Source of the DNA: Rhizobium sp. CF122
Lineage (GTDB): Bacteria > Pseudomonadota > Alphaproteobacteria > Rhizobiales > Rhizobiaceae
Length of the DNA: 64,000 nt
Reading direction: 5' to 3'
Assembly: GCF_000282035.1 (NCBI RefSeq)
Contig: NZ_AKKA01000119.1
Coordinates: 19,356-83,355 of the forward strand
A program made the position numbers and the translations under genes. A model generated the notes under the pieces. It saw nothing but the letters and a program-made list of their open reading frames with translations. It was not told where the DNA came from and searched no databases. This document shows positions 35,105 through 44,480 of this stretch, one piece after another (within the stretch, counting starts at the first letter, position 1; the number at the start of each line of letters is the position of its first letter).

Positions 35105-36622
35105 TCACTTTTCTTGGAGAGCGCGGCTGCGATAGTCGTCGAGCGATACCGGGCGGTCCGGAATCTCGATGCGGAACTGCGTTCCGATGGAAGGCTTTTC
35201 CACAAGAGCGATCGTGCCGCCGTGGGCCAGCACCAGTTCACGGGCGATCACCAGGCCGAGGCCCGTGCCGCCGGAGCGGGCCGAGCCGCGGAAGGCGGCG
35301 AAGAGATTCTGTCTGGCCTTCTGCGGCATGCCGGGGCCAGTGTCGTCGACGATGATGCTGACGACGCTACCGACGCGCTGGGCCGAGACGGTGATGCGCT
35401 TGCCGCCCTCCGACCCGCGCCCCGCGCCCGTGGCACTCAGCGCCTCTACGGCGTTGCGGCAGAGATTGTGGATGACGCGAAACAATTGCTCGCTGTCCGC
35501 GTCGACCTCGAGCTCGGGCGCCATCTGGTCGATGAACTCGATGCCGCTTTGAGCATCGATCGCCAACATGTCCTTCACGTCCTGGGTGAGGTCATAAAGC
35601 CGGATGCGGCGCCTGCGAGGCGCCGCTTCGCTTGCCTGGCCATAGGATAGCACCTCGGTCGTATAGCCGACCGCGCGGTCGATGGTGCGCAGCAGCTTTG
35701 GCGCGAAGGCCTTCACCATCGGATCGTCGACATCCACGAGACGGTCCGACATCAGTTGCGCCGAGGCCAGGATGTTGCGCATGTCGTGGTTGATCTTCGA
35801 GACGGCGAGGCCGAGCGCTGCCAGGTTCTTCTGCTGCTTCAGCGTCTTTTGCAGTTCCATCTGCATGGAGGTCAGGTGCCGGCCGGCCACCGCGAGCTCA
35901 TCGCGGCCGCCATCGCCAACGAAGACGTTGTGCGGATTTTCCGGATCCGAGGAGAATTGCTGCATGCTGCCGGTCAGCTTGCGAATCGGCCGGATCAGGA
36001 TGCGGTTGATCGCGAAGAACACCAGCGTCGCGGTGAACAGCGAGATCAGGATCGACAACAGGAAGACGTTGCGGGAATACGCAAGCATCGCATTGCGCAG
36101 GTGCTTGTCCTTCATCACCACTTCGACGCCGGTATTGGTGTCCTGCACCGGGCCATAGACACGGATCAGACGGTTGCCGCCGAAAATCATCGTATCGAGC
36201 GCATCGCTGATCGCCGTCAAAGCCGGCACATCCGTCAGGTCGTATTGCTCATCGACAAAGGTGGGCATGTCAGTCGTGGCAAGCAGGCGAGAGGTGCCCT
36301 CCTTGCGCAGCACGATTGCCTTGGTGCCGGTCGCCTCCAGCGTCTCCTTTTGCAGCGTGCGCGGCAGTTCGACCGGCTGCAGGCCGTCGATCACGATCGC
36401 GGCCGCAGCCGCGGCATTCAACCTCTCGTCCAGCCATCGCAGGCGCATGCTGGCCACCGAGGGAAAGAAGATCAGCACCTCGGCGAGCATGATGCAGACA
36501 ACCGTCAGCCATAGCAGCTTGCCGGAAAGCCCGCCGAACTTGCCAGGCGGGCGCTGTTCCGCCTTGTCAGCCTCGGTCTCAGTAGCACCGCCGGGGGGAA
36601 GATTGTCACCTTGGGCTTGCAT
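35105..36622 (-). CDS. sensor histidine kinase
   Basis: Inner-membrane kinase of 505 residues. Two membrane segments (about 33-55 and 188-210) enclose a periplasmic sensor region; a HAMP domain (NRILIRPIRKLTGSM) leads to the H-box KINHDMRNILASAQ with the phospho-accepting His. The catalytic domain has the N-box NLCRNAVEAL, G1 DDTGPGMP and G2 GGTGLGL. An unusual feature is a ~30-residue acidic/Pro-rich N-terminal leader. No response regulator lies nearby, so the partner must be elsewhere. The ligand is unknown. Confidence 0.9.
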   Translation of the reverse strand: MQAQGDNLPPGGATETEADKAEQRPPGKFGGLSGKLLWLTVVCIMLAEVLIFFPSVASMRLRWLDERLNAAAAAAIVIDGLQPVELPRTLQKETLEATGTKAIVLRKEGTSRLLATTDMPTFVDEQYDLTDVPALTAISDALDTMIFGGNRLIRVYGPVQDTNTGVEVVMKDKHLRNAMLAYSRNVFLLSILISLFTATLVFFAINRILIRPIRKLTGSMQQFSSDPENPHNVFVGDGGRDELAVAGRHLTSMQMELQKTLKQQKNLAALGLAVSKINHDMRNILASAQLMSDRLVDVDDPMVKAFAPKLLRTIDRAVGYTTEVLSYGQASEAAPRRRRIRLYDLTQDVKDMLAIDAQSGIEFIDQMAPELEVDADSEQLFRVIHNLCRNAVEALSATGAGRGSEGGKRITVSAQRVGSVVSIIVDDTGPGMPQKARQNLFAAFRGSARSGGTGLGLVIARELVLAHGGTIALVEKPSIGTQFRIEIPDRPVSLDDYRSRALQEK

Positions 36623-36716
36623 GGTCTTTCGTCCGCTTGGCGCAAAGCGCCCTCTGCGCCTTCTATATTAGACGATGACGGTCCGCTTTCAAATCTTTGC
36701 GAGCAAAGCCATTTGC

Positions 36717-36751
36717 GACAAAAGGAAACGCCACCCGGAGGCGGCGTTTCC
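36717..36751 (-). terminator. rho-independent terminator of chemoreceptor gene
   Basis: On the minus strand GGAAACGCC/GGCGTTTCC is a perfect 9-bp stem with a 10-nt loop, followed by TTTTGTCG, 25 bp after the stop of the chemoreceptor gene. Confidence 0.85.
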
Positions 36752-36775
36752 CATCGGTCGAAAAGAGGAAGGGGA

Positions 36776-38815
36776 TCAGAACTCTTCCCAATTCTGCTCG
36801 GCGACGGCGGCATTGCCGCTGAACGCCCGGGCGACGGTGCCCATGGCACGACGGGCCGGAGAGGCCACTGGCCGGTGCTCCTGATGGCGGGCAACGGCGA
36901 CCGGGGCCGCGGCCGGCACGTTCGAGACCTTGAAGCGCGAGATGAGACGGACGAGGCCGTCGGCTTCGCCGGAAAGCTTGTGCGTTGCTGCTGAGGTCTC
37001 CTCGACCATGGCAGCGTTCTGCTGCGTCACCTGATCCATCTGGTTGACGGCTGTGTTGACTTCCTTGAGGCCGGTTGACTGCTCCTTCGCGGCGGTTGCG
37101 ATCGAGTGAATGTGGTCGTTGATCGCGTTGACGCGGCGTTCGATCTGGGACAGTGCCTCGCCGGTTGCCTGCACCAGCTTCACACCGACCTGCACTTCGT
37201 CGCCCGACTTGGTGATCAGGCCTTTGATGTCCTTCGCCGCTGTCGCCGAGCGCTGCGCCAGCTCGCGGACTTCCTGGGCGACGACGGCAAAGCCCTTGCC
37301 TGCCTCGCCGGCACGAGCGGCTTCAACTCCGGCATTGAGGGCGAGCAGGTTCGTCTGGAAGGCAATCTCGTCGATGACGTTGATGATTTGGCTGATTTCG
37401 CGCGAGGCCTGCTCGATCCGGCCCATGGCGTCGACGGCGTTACGGACAACCACGCCCGACTTGCCGGCATCGTCCTTGGCCTCGGAGACCATGACGCTGG
37501 CTTCCTGAGCGCGCTCGGTCGAATTGTTGACCACCGCAGTGATCTCGTCGAGAGCAGCCGAAGTCTGTTCGAGGGCGGCAGCCTGCTGCTCGGTACGCTT
37601 GGAAAGGTCGTCGCTGGCGGCGCGCAATTCGTTGGTGTTGCCGTGGAAGCCTTCAGCCGTTTCGCGGACCTCGCGCATCGTCGTCTGCAGCGTCGCGAAG
37701 GTGCTGTTGACGTTCTGCTGCAGTTCGGCGAAGGCACCCTGGAAGCTGCCGCGCATCGTCTGCGTCAGGTCTCCTTCCGCCAGGCTTGCTATCACGCGGC
37801 GCGTTTCGCCGACACCGGCATCGATGCTGGAAAGCAGATGGTTGATGTTGCTGGCGAACTGGTTGAGGTTTTCATCGCCATAGTCCGTTTCGATGCGGCG
37901 GCTGAAATCGCCCGCAGCCGCGGATGCAACGACAACCGACATGCTGGACTGCAGATCGTCGCTCTTGGCACGCATGGCGGCTTCCTGCGCATTCATGCGG
38001 CGAACGGCGAGACCATTCTCCTTGAAGACGGCGACGGCGGCAGCCATCTCGCCGATTTCATCCTGGCGGCCAGCGAAAGGCACTTCGGCGTCAAAGTTGC
38101 CATCGGCGACTTCCTTAATCGCGTCTGTGACCTTCTTGATCGGACGGCTGAGCTGAATGGTGCCGATATAGAAGCCCATGCCGACGCCGGCCACGATGCC
38201 GACGCCAGTGATCGCAATCACCAGCCACAAAACAGAGGTGCGCGAGCTTTCGACCTGCGCATTGACGGCGTCAAGTGTCGCCTTGTCGGTGGCGACGATC
38301 GCATCGATCTCCGCCTGGAAAGCCTTGCGGTTGGCACGGTTGGCGTCGTTGTTACCCTGCTCGTTCGCGGCCTGGGGGCTCACTTCAGTGCCGAGACGTG
38401 CTGTTTCGGCGCGGAATGTCCGGAATTCCTTCGCGCGCTCGGTCATTTTCACGAAGGTATCCTTCTGGCTTTCCGGAACCAGCGGGGCCCAGGAGGCGAT
38501 GACCTTGTCGATCTGATCGAGATCGGCCAGCAGTCCCTTGGCAAAGTTTGCGGCCTCCTTTGTCGACGGCGCGTTATAGATCCCGCGGGCCTCCATCACC
38601 GTTGCCGTCACGAAGCGGTTAAGGCGCTCGCCGGCGTAAGCGCGATCGGATGCATCTCCGTACGCCGACAGACTTTCTTCGTATTGACGCACGGCCCAAA
38701 GTGCCGTTGCCCCGATCAGCAGTGCAACGCCGCACATGGCGGAGACAAGCAGATTGATCTTACCGCGAATTTTCAAAGGAAGCCCCCCAAGACTAATCAC
38801 AAGCCGGGAAAGCAT
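36776..38815 (-). CDS. methyl-accepting chemotaxis protein
   Basis: Chemoreceptor of 679 residues. A membrane segment at about 20-42, a ~160-residue periplasmic helical sensor, a second segment near 195-215 and a HAMP domain (RPIKKVTDAIKEVADG) precede a long cytoplasmic coiled coil. The tip motif EIAFQTNLLALNAGVEAARAGEAG binds CheA/CheW. The protein ends in NWEEF, the pentapeptide that tethers CheR/CheB, after a flexible linker. The ligand cannot be read from sequence. The start is the first Met of the open frame. Confidence 0.93.
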   Translation of the reverse strand: MLSRLVISLGGLPLKIRGKINLLVSAMCGVALLIGATALWAVRQYEESLSAYGDASDRAYAGERLNRFVTATVMEARGIYNAPSTKEAANFAKGLLADLDQIDKVIASWAPLVPESQKDTFVKMTERAKEFRTFRAETARLGTEVSPQAANEQGNNDANRANRKAFQAEIDAIVATDKATLDAVNAQVESSRTSVLWLVIAITGVGIVAGVGMGFYIGTIQLSRPIKKVTDAIKEVADGNFDAEVPFAGRQDEIGEMAAAVAVFKENGLAVRRMNAQEAAMRAKSDDLQSSMSVVVASAAAGDFSRRIETDYGDENLNQFASNINHLLSSIDAGVGETRRVIASLAEGDLTQTMRGSFQGAFAELQQNVNSTFATLQTTMREVRETAEGFHGNTNELRAASDDLSKRTEQQAAALEQTSAALDEITAVVNNSTERAQEASVMVSEAKDDAGKSGVVVRNAVDAMGRIEQASREISQIINVIDEIAFQTNLLALNAGVEAARAGEAGKGFAVVAQEVRELAQRSATAAKDIKGLITKSGDEVQVGVKLVQATGEALSQIERRVNAINDHIHSIATAAKEQSTGLKEVNTAVNQMDQVTQQNAAMVEETSAATHKLSGEADGLVRLISRFKVSNVPAAAPVAVARHQEHRPVASPARRAMGTVARAFSGNAAVAEQNWEEF

Positions 38816-39221
38816 TCCGGCCGATAGCTAAATTTGGCCGAAATAAATTAATGTTAGCTTTCGGATGCTTGGCCGCATCACTACAAAAAATTACCTGTAC
38901 TTAGTCGTCGCCGTTTTGTTTTTTGCGCGCGAGGCGTCTGGTTATCGGCAAAATGCGCGCAACAGTTGAGATTTGAGAAAAATATTACGCGAGCGCATGG
39001 CTTGTCGCTTGTCACAAACATTAATGCGCTTCGCCAAATCTTGCATCGCAGCACCGAAATCGGGAAATTCCGGGCAATAATTGACTTTGGCGGCCTTCAT
39101 CCGTATAAGCCGGCGCACGTCCGGTCATTTAAGGCTCTCGTTAGCCTCGCCCGTTCGAAAAAACAACGCTCCTTGCAATATGCAAATTCAAGAAGGGCCG
39201 CACTCCGCGGTGTTTAAATAA
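38816..39221. other. gap of 406 bp upstream of rpmH
   Basis: AT-richer region holding the divergent promoters of the chemoreceptor gene and of rpmH-rnpA-yidC. A perfect palindrome TTGCA-ATA-TGCAA lies at 39173-39185, 37 bp before the rpmH start. A 83-codon frame at 38966-39217 has no coding character and was not called. No DnaA boxes were recognised. Confidence 0.5.
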
Positions 39222-39356
39222 ATGAAGCGTACCTACCAACCATCCAAGCTTGTTCGCAAGCGCCGCCACGGTTTCCGTGCACGTATGGCCACCAAGGGCG
39301 GCCGCAAGGTTATCGTTGCTCGCCGCGCACGCGGCCGCAAGCGTCTTTCGGCCTAA
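39222..39356 (+). CDS. rpmH: 50S ribosomal protein L34
   Basis: The 44-residue protein reads MKRTYQPSKLVRKRRHGFRA, then RMATKGGRKVIVARRARGRKRLSA: unmistakable L34, very basic and binding 23S rRNA. The Shine-Dalgarno before the ATG is weak (GTTTAAATAA). It is followed 22 bp later by rnpA, the nearly universal rpmH-rnpA-yidC order. Too short to appear in ordinary frame lists. Confidence 0.98.
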   Translation: MKRTYQPSKLVRKRRHGFRARMATKGGRKVIVARRARGRKRLSA

Positions 39357-39378
39357 GGCCGGAATTGCCCGATAAGAG

Positions 39379-39780
39379 ATGGCGGGCGAATTGACGACCA
39401 ATAATAAGAAAATGACTGCCGGGCGGCTGAAAAGCCGCCCGCAGTTTCTTGCTGTCCGCCAAGGCGAAAAACGCAAGGGCGGTTTCTTCCTGCTTGAGGT
39501 CCTCGACCGGAAGGAACCCGAGACAGAAGCCCGTGTCGGCTTCACCGTCACCAAGAAACACGGCAATGCAGTCGAGCGAAACCGCATGCGGCGGCGCCTG
39601 AAAGAGGCGGTGCGACTTCATGCAGGGTTTGCAATGCAGCCCGGACACGACTATGTGGTTGTCGCGCGAAGGGACGTGCTGAAAGCATCCTTCAAAGAAT
39701 TAGCCGCAGAGCTCAAAACTCGCGTCGAGACCAAGCCGAAACACAAGCGGTCCGGAGACGGCCGCCCCAGGAACGTATGA
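39379..39780 (+). CDS. rnpA: ribonuclease P protein component
   Basis: Protein subunit of RNase P, which trims the 5' leaders of tRNAs with the RNA subunit. The 133-residue protein has the RNR motif in ERNRMRRRLKEAVR and the FLAV/GFTVTKKHGNAV core. The first 11 codons are unlike the family, so MTAGRLKSRPQFLAV at 39412 may be the true start. Its stop overlaps the yidC start (ATGA), showing translational coupling. Confidence 0.95.
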   Translation: MAGELTTNNKKMTAGRLKSRPQFLAVRQGEKRKGGFFLLEVLDRKEPETEARVGFTVTKKHGNAVERNRMRRRLKEAVRLHAGFAMQPGHDYVVVARRDVLKASFKELAAELKTRVETKPKHKRSGDGRPRNV

Positions 39781-41567
39781 TGCAAAACAACCGCAACTAC
39801 TTCATTGCGATCGCTCTCTCCGTGCTGATCGTTCTCGGGTGGCAATTCCTCTATATGAATCCGCGCATCGAAGCGCAGCGCAAGGCAGAACTCGCTCAAA
39901 AGGCGCAGCAGAAGATCGAACAGGTGCAGACCCCGACCGCCGGTGGCGCTGGTACGGCTCAGCCCAATGGCGCAGCCCCTTCGGCAACCACGACGACCTC
40001 CCTGATCGACGCACTTGCCAAGAACCCGCGCGTCGTGATCGATACGGCAGCACTCGCAGGCTCGATCAACCTAGTCGGCGCACGCCTCGATGACCTGAAG
40101 CTCAAGGGCTACCACGAGACGGTCGACGACTCGAGCCCGATCATCACGCTCTTTAGCCCATCCGAAACCAAGGATGGCTACTTCGCCGAACTCGGCTACA
40201 TCGGTGACGCCGCCACCGGCTCTGTTCCCGGCCCCTCAACCGTCTGGACGGCACCGGAAGGTGCCAAGCTGACGGAGAAGACGCCGGTTACGCTCACCTA
40301 TACGAACGAAAAGGGCATCACCTTTGCCCGTACGATCTCGGTCGACGAGCACTACATGTTCACCGTCACCGACAAGATCACCAATGCTGGCCAGGCCGCC
40401 GCTGCATTGTCCTCCTATGGCCGTGTCACGCGCTACAACAAGCCGGCGGTCGCCTCGACCTACGTTCTGCACGAAGGCTTCATCGGCGTGATCGGCGATA
40501 GCCTGATCGAGAGCAAGTATGCAGCCGTCGAGAAGGAAGCCGTGACGCCGGAAACGGCAACCGGTGGCTGGCTCGGTATCACCGACAAATATTGGGCAGC
40601 GACGATCATTCCGCCGCAGCAGACGCCCTACGATGCGCGCTTCACCCACTTCACCGATGGCCAGCCGCGCTTCCAGGCCGACTACAAGCAGAACGCGGTT
40701 ACCGTCGCACCGGGCCAGTCGCTCGAGCTCAAGAACCTCGTCTTTGCCGGCGCCAAGGAAGTTCCTGTTATCGACGGCTACGAGAAGACCTATTCGATCC
40801 CGAAGTTCGACCGGTTGATCGACTGGGGCTGGTTCTACTTCCTGACGAAGCCGATGTTCAGGTTGATGGACTTCTTCTTCCGCTACTTCGGCAACTTCGG
40901 CGTTGCGATCCTGCTTACCACGATCGTCGTCAAGGCACTGTTCTTCCCGCTTGCCAGCAAGCAGTACGCTTCGATGGCGAACATGAAGCGCGTGCAGCCA
41001 AAGATGGAGGAGTTGAAGACCAAGTTTGGCGACGACCGCATGGCGCTGCAGCAGGCGACCATGCAGCTCTACAAGGACGAAAAGATCAACCCGATTGCCG
41101 GTTGCTGGCCGATTCTGCTGCAGGTTCCCGTGTTCTTCGCGCTCTACAAGGTGATCTACATCACCATCGAGATGCGCCATGCGCCGTTCTTCGGCTGGAT
41201 CCAGGATCTCTCCGCACCCGATCCGACCTCGTTCATCAACCTGTTCGGCCTTCTGCCGTTCGAAGCGCCAACTTTGCTGCATCTCGGCATCTGGCCGCTG
41301 ATCATGGGCGTCACGATGTTCGTGCAAATGCGCATGAACCCGACACCGCCGGACCCGACGCAGGCGATGATCTTCAACTGGATGCCGCTGGTCTTCACGT
41401 TCATGCTGGCGAGCTTCCCGGCCGGTCTGGTCATCTACTGGGCCTGGAACAATACGCTTTCAGTGCTTCAGCAGTCGGTGATCATGAAGCGGCACGGCGT
41501 GAAGATCGAGCTCTTCGACAATCTGAAGGGGCTCTTCAAACGAAAGCCGGCTCCAACAGAGAAATGA
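39777..41567 (+). CDS. yidC: membrane protein insertase YidC
   Basis: Inserts membrane proteins alone or with SecYEG. The 596-residue protein has an N-terminal membrane segment (YFIAIALSVLIVLGWQFLY), a large periplasmic beta domain (about 60-355) and the conserved C-terminal core from about 370: FFRYFGNFGVAILLTTIVVKALFFPL with the conserved Arg/Lys groove, then four further segments. It overlaps rnpA by 4 bp and ends before a strong terminator. Confidence 0.97.
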   Translation: MMQNNRNYFIAIALSVLIVLGWQFLYMNPRIEAQRKAELAQKAQQKIEQVQTPTAGGAGTAQPNGAAPSATTTTSLIDALAKNPRVVIDTAALAGSINLVGARLDDLKLKGYHETVDDSSPIITLFSPSETKDGYFAELGYIGDAATGSVPGPSTVWTAPEGAKLTEKTPVTLTYTNEKGITFARTISVDEHYMFTVTDKITNAGQAAAALSSYGRVTRYNKPAVASTYVLHEGFIGVIGDSLIESKYAAVEKEAVTPETATGGWLGITDKYWAATIIPPQQTPYDARFTHFTDGQPRFQADYKQNAVTVAPGQSLELKNLVFAGAKEVPVIDGYEKTYSIPKFDRLIDWGWFYFLTKPMFRLMDFFFRYFGNFGVAILLTTIVVKALFFPLASKQYASMANMKRVQPKMEELKTKFGDDRMALQQATMQLYKDEKINPIAGCWPILLQVPVFFALYKVIYITIEMRHAPFFGWIQDLSAPDPTSFINLFGLLPFEAPTLLHLGIWPLIMGVTMFVQMRMNPTPPDPTQAMIFNWMPLVFTFMLASFPAGLVIYWAWNNTLSVLQQSVIMKRHGVKIELFDNLKGLFKRKPAPTEK

Positions 41568-41571
41568 TGAT

Positions 41572-41594
41572 AGCCCCGCTTCGGCGGGGCTTTT
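41572..41594 (+). terminator. rho-independent terminator of rpmH-rnpA-yidC
   Basis: AGCCCCGC-TTCG-GCGGGGCT is an 8-bp stem with the stable tetraloop TTCG, followed by a T run. It begins 4 bp after the yidC stop. Confidence 0.95.
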
Positions 41595-41705
41595 CATTTC
41601 TGCCGGCGTTGCCGCCGCATCTGGGCGACTGCCGGCCTGGCGGTTGACAAAATCGCCCGAAACCTGAATGCCATAGGCACACTGGATTGGACTGGAAAAG
41701 GCCGA

Positions 41706-42365
41706 ATGACCGACAACAAGAACGACAAGCCGCTCTTCGGACGCCCCTGGACTTTCATCCGCGGCGTGCCGTCCTTGAAATTCCTGCCGCCGGAAGGACC
41801 GCTGGAGGTGGCCTTTGCCGGTCGCTCGAATGTCGGCAAGTCGTCGCTGATCAATGCGCTCGTCAGCCACAAGGGGCTGGCACGCACCTCCAACACGCCG
41901 GGGCGCACGCAGGAGCTCAACTACTTCGTGCCGGAGGGTTACTCAGGTGAAGGCGGCGACCTGCCGCCGATGGCGCTGGTCGACATGCCGGGCTACGGCT
42001 ATGCGCAGGCGCCGAAAGACCAGGTCGATGCCTGGACGAAGCTCGTCTTCGATTACCTGCGCGGGCGGGCGACGCTGAAGCGCGTCTACGTGCTGATCGA
42101 CAGCCGCCACGGGGTAAAGAAGAACGACGATGAGGTTCTCGATCTGCTTGACAAGGCGGCTGTCTCCTACCAGATCGTTCTGACCAAGACGGACAAGATC
42201 AAGCCACCGGCCGTGACCAAGCTGCTCGCGGAGACGACGGAAAAGATCAAGAAGCGGCCGGCCGCTTATCCCGGGATCATTGCCACGTCATCGGAAAAGA
42301 GCGAAGGCCTCGATGACCTGCGCGAGGCAATCGCGCAAACGGTCGGCATCGCCAACTGGAAATGA
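41706..42365 (+). CDS. yihA: ribosome-assembly GTPase YihA (EngB/YsxC)
   Basis: Essential GTPase for 50S subunit maturation, 219 residues. G motifs: G1 GRSNVGKSSLINA, G3 DMPGYGYA, G4 TKTD, and G5 near ATSS. It lies 138 bp after yidC, the order usual in alphaproteobacteria, where argB follows. Here a fasciclin/sigma-factor module separates it from argB. Confidence 0.96.
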   Translation: MTDNKNDKPLFGRPWTFIRGVPSLKFLPPEGPLEVAFAGRSNVGKSSLINALVSHKGLARTSNTPGRTQELNYFVPEGYSGEGGDLPPMALVDMPGYGYAQAPKDQVDAWTKLVFDYLRGRATLKRVYVLIDSRHGVKKNDDEVLDLLDKAAVSYQIVLTKTDKIKPPAVTKLLAETTEKIKKRPAAYPGIIATSSEKSEGLDDLREAIAQTVGIANWK

Positions 42366-42417
42366 AAGAGGGGCGCGCCCCAATGCCGAGGGCGCTACCC
42401 CGAACTGCCTCACTCGA

Positions 42418-42975
42418 TTACATCTTTGGCAGCAGTACCTTGTCGACCACGTGAATCACGCCGTTCGACTGCTTGACGTCGGCAATCGTGACGTCGGCGA
42501 CGTCGCCGTTCTCGTCGGTCAGCGTGATCTTGCCCATGCTTTCCTTGGCCTTGAGCACGCAGCCCCCGATGGTCTTGATGTCGTGTTCGCCACCGTCATC
42601 CTTGATCATCTTGGCGACGGCCTTCGACATCGCGTCGGCTGCCACGACATGGCAGGTCAGGATCTTGGTCAGCGTCGCCTTGTTCTCCGGCTTCAGCAGC
42701 GTATCGACCGTACCGGCCGGCAGTGCTGCGAAAGCTTCATTGGTGGGCGCAAAGACCGTGAACGGTCCCTTGCCCTCAAGCGTCGAGACCAGACCGGCCG
42801 CCTTGACGGCGGCAACCAGCGTCGTGTGGTCTTTGGAGTTCACCGCATTTTCGACGATGTTCTTCGTCGGATACATGGCAGCGCCGCCGACCATCGGGTT
42901 CTTGGCCTGCGCAGCGAAAGCAAAGGCGGAAACGGCAGCAGCAAGCACACTCAAGCGCAGTGCGGACTTCATCAT
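42418..42975 (-). CDS. secreted fasciclin (FAS1) domain protein
   Basis: Exported protein of 185 residues: signal peptide of about 24 residues (MMKSALRLSVLAAAVSAFAF, ending AQA-K), then one FAS1 domain with the H1 box TVFAPTNEAFAALPAGTVDTLL and H2 box VIHVVDKVLLPK. FAS1 proteins mediate adhesion; S. meliloti Nex18 is one that matters in nodules. It lies 116 bp downstream of an anti-sigma gene on the same strand and is a likely target of that sigma system. Confidence 0.92.
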   Translation of the reverse strand: MMKSALRLSVLAAAVSAFAFAAQAKNPMVGGAAMYPTKNIVENAVNSKDHTTLVAAVKAAGLVSTLEGKGPFTVFAPTNEAFAALPAGTVDTLLKPENKATLTKILTCHVVAADAMSKAVAKMIKDDGGEHDIKTIGGCVLKAKESMGKITLTDENGDVADVTIADVKQSNGVIHVVDKVLLPKM

Positions 42976-43091
42976 GATTGTTCTCCTTTACGTCCGCGCA
43001 CAAGACCGGCCGAATGCCGGCGTTCCGTTGCGGACATGAAGATCTACGGAAGGCTCGCAGGAAGAGTTTCAGCGCGCTTGTTGAAAAAACA

Positions 43092-43811
43092 TTAGCGGCG
43101 ATGCGTCGTGCCGCTCGCCACGATCGGCCCCGTGACCTGCCCGGTCGGCGAGCCGCCGAAAGGTTCGAGGCTGACGGCGAGGGCCGCGCCCTCGTTTACG
43201 CTACCGCGCATATCAGCGGGTATGACCAACTCGCCGGCCTGATCCGGAGGAAACACGCCAAGCGATCTTGGCGCGCCGCTTGCCGGAACAAGCCAAAGCT
43301 CCAGTGACTTCTCTTCAGGCTTGCCGGTAGCAACGGGTACAATCTTCAGTGTTCCGCTCTGCCGCTCATAGGAGGCCAAGAGGTTGACCTGGCTGTTGGA
43401 GGCGGTCAGCTCGGCCACAAGCGGCGCGGACGTCTGCGGCGGAGCGACGACGACAGTGGCAATCGTCAGCGCCCCCACCGTAATCAGCAGCGAGACGAGC
43501 GCAAGACAGCGCCAGAAGACGATGGAACCCCACAGACCGCGCGCCGGCGTCGGGGCAGCTTCCGGCGTGCCGAACAGCCGCGCTTCGATCTGCTTGAACG
43601 TTTCCTGACTGGGGCTGACGATGTCATAATCATCGTTGAAAGCGGAGAGGTTGGTTTCCCATCGGCTGACGATAGCAGCGAACTGTCTATCGCGGCGCAT
43701 GCGCTCCTCCACAACCCGTCGATCCTTGAAGGAAAGAACACCAAGAACATACTCACCGGCGAGTACCTCGTCGCGGGAGCGGCCTCCCTTGCTCTGATCC
43801 GGCGATGTCAT
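43092..43811 (-). CDS. membrane anti-sigma factor (RskA/ChrR-like)
   Basis: Anti-sigma factor of 239 residues. The cytoplasmic N-terminal part (EVLAGEYVLGVLSFKDRRVVEERM, then a Trp-containing FAAIVSRWETNLSAFNDDY) binds the sigma factor; one membrane segment lies at about residues 92-120; the periplasmic RskA_C domain ends with PFGGSPTGQVTGPIVASG. No zinc-binding Cys/His motif is seen, so it is not a zinc-redox type. It starts at 43811, overlapping the sigma gene stop by 4 bp (ATGA), although the frame is open further upstream. Confidence 0.9.
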   Translation of the reverse strand: MTSPDQSKGGRSRDEVLAGEYVLGVLSFKDRRVVEERMRRDRQFAAIVSRWETNLSAFNDDYDIVSPSQETFKQIEARLFGTPEAAPTPARGLWGSIVFWRCLALVSLLITVGALTIATVVVAPPQTSAPLVAELTASNSQVNLLASYERQSGTLKIVPVATGKPEEKSLELWLVPASGAPRSLGVFPPDQAGELVIPADMRGSVNEGAALAVSLEPFGGSPTGQVTGPIVASGTTHRR

Positions 43812-44347
43812 CGTTCCATGCACTCTCTCAGTTTCAAAAGGCTGCGACGCAGCCATGTGCGCATCGTGTTCAAAGGGACGCCAAACTGATCGGCCAGTTC
43901 CTGATAGCTTTGTCCTTCGACGTAGGCTCTCTTCACTGCCACCGCCCGATCAGCTTCCAACTCTTCCATGCAGGTGTCAATGCGCCTTCCCTCATCCTTG
44001 ATCACAGTCTGTATCTCTGGGGAAGGATCGTCGTCCGCGAGGTCGTAGGCACTGTCCAATTCGTCGGCAACCGGCTTGCGCGCACGAATGATGTCGATTG
44101 CCTGGTTGCGCGCAATTGCCGCGAGCCAGGACGATGGCGCCCCGGAGCCCGCGGCAAACACGCCGGCGCGCTGCCAGATCTTGACGTAAATTTCCTGCAG
44201 CGATTCCTCAGCGTCCGTCCTGTCTTTCAAGATACGCAGGCAGATGGAGAAGAGTTTCGGACTCGTCTCACGATAGAGCGCGGCAAAGGCCTTGCGATCG
44301 CCGATCGCAACGAGGCTTATCAAATGTGCGATTTCGTCGCTGGTCAT
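43808..44347 (-). CDS. ECF RNA polymerase sigma factor
   Basis: Extracytoplasmic-function sigma factor of 179 residues. Region 2 is FAALYRETSPKLFSICLRIL and DAEESLQEIYVKIWQRA; region 4 is AYVEGQSYQELADQFGVPLN plus TMRTWLRRSLLKLRECM. The start MTSDEIAHL at 44347 fits family N-termini; the upstream 17 codons do not. It is held inactive by the overlapping anti-sigma factor until a periplasmic signal arrives. The trio with the fasciclin gene recalls the SigK-RskA-MPT70/83 system of mycobacteria. Confidence 0.92.
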   Translation of the reverse strand: MTSDEIAHLISLVAIGDRKAFAALYRETSPKLFSICLRILKDRTDAEESLQEIYVKIWQRAGVFAAGSGAPSSWLAAIARNQAIDIIRARKPVADELDSAYDLADDDPSPEIQTVIKDEGRRIDTCMEELEADRAVAVKRAYVEGQSYQELADQFGVPLNTMRTWLRRSLLKLRECMER

Positions 44348-44480
44348 CCCATGCCTCTTGCCAAACGCTCGCCCCCTCGAACCCGCTCGCCAGCACATAC
44401 GGAAAACTAATGGTCTCTAGATTATTCCATCTGTCAAAAACTTGAGATAAAAGGCCGCGATCAATTCTGCGGGGTATCCC

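Noticed and set aside
37106..38827. 573-codon open frame antisense to the chemoreceptor gene
   Set aside because: It mirrors the codon pattern of the real gene in GC-rich DNA; no domain, no ribosome site.
38966..39217. 83-codon frame upstream of rpmH
   Set aside because: Lies in an AT-richer regulatory gap, lacks codon bias and a ribosome site, and resembles nothing.
42371..42382. GGGGCGCGCCCC palindrome after yihA
   Set aside because: Could terminate yihA, but no T run follows and such dyads are expected at this base composition.
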